A stretch of 6,470 nt of DNA from DASTRU01 sp035761045 (GTDB taxonomy: Bacteria > Pseudomonadota > Gammaproteobacteria > Burkholderiales > Burkholderiaceae_E), in the NCBI GenBank assembly GCA_035761045.1, contig DASTRU010000275.1:1-6470 (forward strand), written 5' to 3'. Below are positions 5,969 to 6,470 of the stretch, piece by piece. The position numbers and the translations under genes are program-made. The notes below the pieces were generated by a model. That model worked only from the letters and a program-made list of their open reading frames with translations, did not search any database and was not told where the DNA came from. Within the stretch, counting starts at the first letter, position 1, and each line of letters begins with the position of its first letter.

Positions 5969-6470
5969 ATGGCGGCACCCATTCCTGCAAACGAGCACGA
6001 GCGCATCGAGGCGCTGCGGCAATACCGCTTGCTCGATACCGAACCGGAACGCGCGTTCGATGACATCACCGCGCTCGCGTCCTACATTTGCGAAGTACCG
6101 ATAGCCGTTATGGTGTTGCTCGATAGCGAACGCCAATGGTTTAAGTCCAAGGTCGGCATCGACGGCAGCGAAACGCCCCGCGAACACGCGTTTTGCGCCC
6201 ATGCCATCTTAGGCGACGGTACCTTCGTCGTCGAAGACGCGACCAAGGACCCTCGCTTCGCGACCAACCCCGCCGTCGTTTCGGCACCCGACATTCGTTT
6301 TTACGCGGGCGCGCCGCTCATTAATCCCGATGGCTTGGCCTTGGGCACCTTATGCGTCGTTGATCGCAAGCCCCGCCGTTTGCGTCCCGAGCAAATCAGC
6401 GCCTTGGAGGCCTTGGCGCGTCAGGTGGTGGGGCAGATGGAGTTGCGCAAGGCCGCGCACGCGTTGGCGT
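5969..6470 (+). CDS. GAF-domain signalling protein (3'-truncated)
   Basis: The frame is open from the ATG at 5969 to the right edge, giving 167 visible residues starting MAAPIPANEHERIEAL. TTAGGAG lies 7 nt upstream, the same SD form as before glf. The opening ERIEALRQYRLLDTEPERAFDDIT is followed by a GAF domain (about residues 22-160). It has the usual marks of the family placed ahead of histidine kinases, diguanylate cyclases or PAS modules: RQWFKSKVGI, the FCAHAI motif (C76, H78), VVEDATKDPRF, FYAGAPLINPDG and LGTLCVVDRKPR. The domain ends with a coiled connecting helix (QISALEALARQVVGQMELRK) leading to an output domain beyond the window. The ligand and output are unknown. It is divergent from the Hsp31-like gene and separated from it by 186 nt. 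Confidence 0.93.
   Translation, partial: MAAPIPANEHERIEALRQYRLLDTEPERAFDDITALASYICEVPIAVMVLLDSERQWFKSKVGIDGSETPREHAFCAHAILGDGTFVVEDATKDPRFATNPAVVSAPDIRFYAGAPLINPDGLALGTLCVVDRKPRRLRPEQISALEALARQVVGQMELRKAAHALA

Noticed and set aside
5867..6202. 111-codon minus-strand ORF
   Set aside because: It is antisense to the clearly recognisable GAF gene and has no SD or family resemblance.

Overview
The window reads as a compact stretch of a moderately GC-rich (about 60% by eye) Gram-negative chromosome. The gene types and the clear AGGAG-type ribosome binding sites fit a proteobacterium. A xanthomonad-like gammaproteobacterium or a betaproteobacterium is my guess, but nothing in the window fixes the taxon. 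No phage, transposon, CRISPR, tRNA or rRNA is visible.

Layout. Positions 1-1249 (+) hold the 3' two thirds of an ABC exporter with fused membrane and ATPase domains; it is cut by the window edge and ends at an intrinsic terminator. It converges on a two-gene minus-strand operon: UDP-galactopyranose mutase (glf, 3662-4873), then, after 25 nt, a 779-residue two-domain protein (1297-3636). That protein joins a glycoside hydrolase family 1-like barrel to an RmlD-like sugar-nucleotide reductase. The terminator of the ABC gene is partly written into the last codons of this fusion gene. Upstream of glf lies a 147-nt leader (4874-5020). It encodes a 23-residue ORF with a strong Shine-Dalgarno (SD) sequence that is completely contained in one arm of a perfect 9-bp inverted repeat. 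The small ORF's stop codon lies inside the glf start region, so the leader looks like a riboregulated, translationally coupled control region. Next is an Hsp31-like DJ-1/PfpI protein (5021-5782, minus). A 186-nt divergent intergenic region with a candidate sigma-54 promoter separates it from the beginning of a GAF-domain protein (5969 to the right edge, plus).

How the genes may work together. Glf supplies UDP-galactofuranose. The fusion protein carries an apparently intact Thr-Tyr-Lys reductase triad, and both glutamates expected of a retaining GH1 enzyme are present. Together they suggest synthesis or tailoring of a cell-surface or secreted glycan. The ABC exporter could move a glycan or lipid-linked precursor, but it is convergent, so that link is only an inference. 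The Hsp31-like protein (stress or methylglyoxal protection) and the GAF protein (signalling) look functionally separate.

The most interesting points are the glf leader (SD-sequestering hairpin plus coupled 23-codon ORF) and the GH1-RmlD fusion beside glf.
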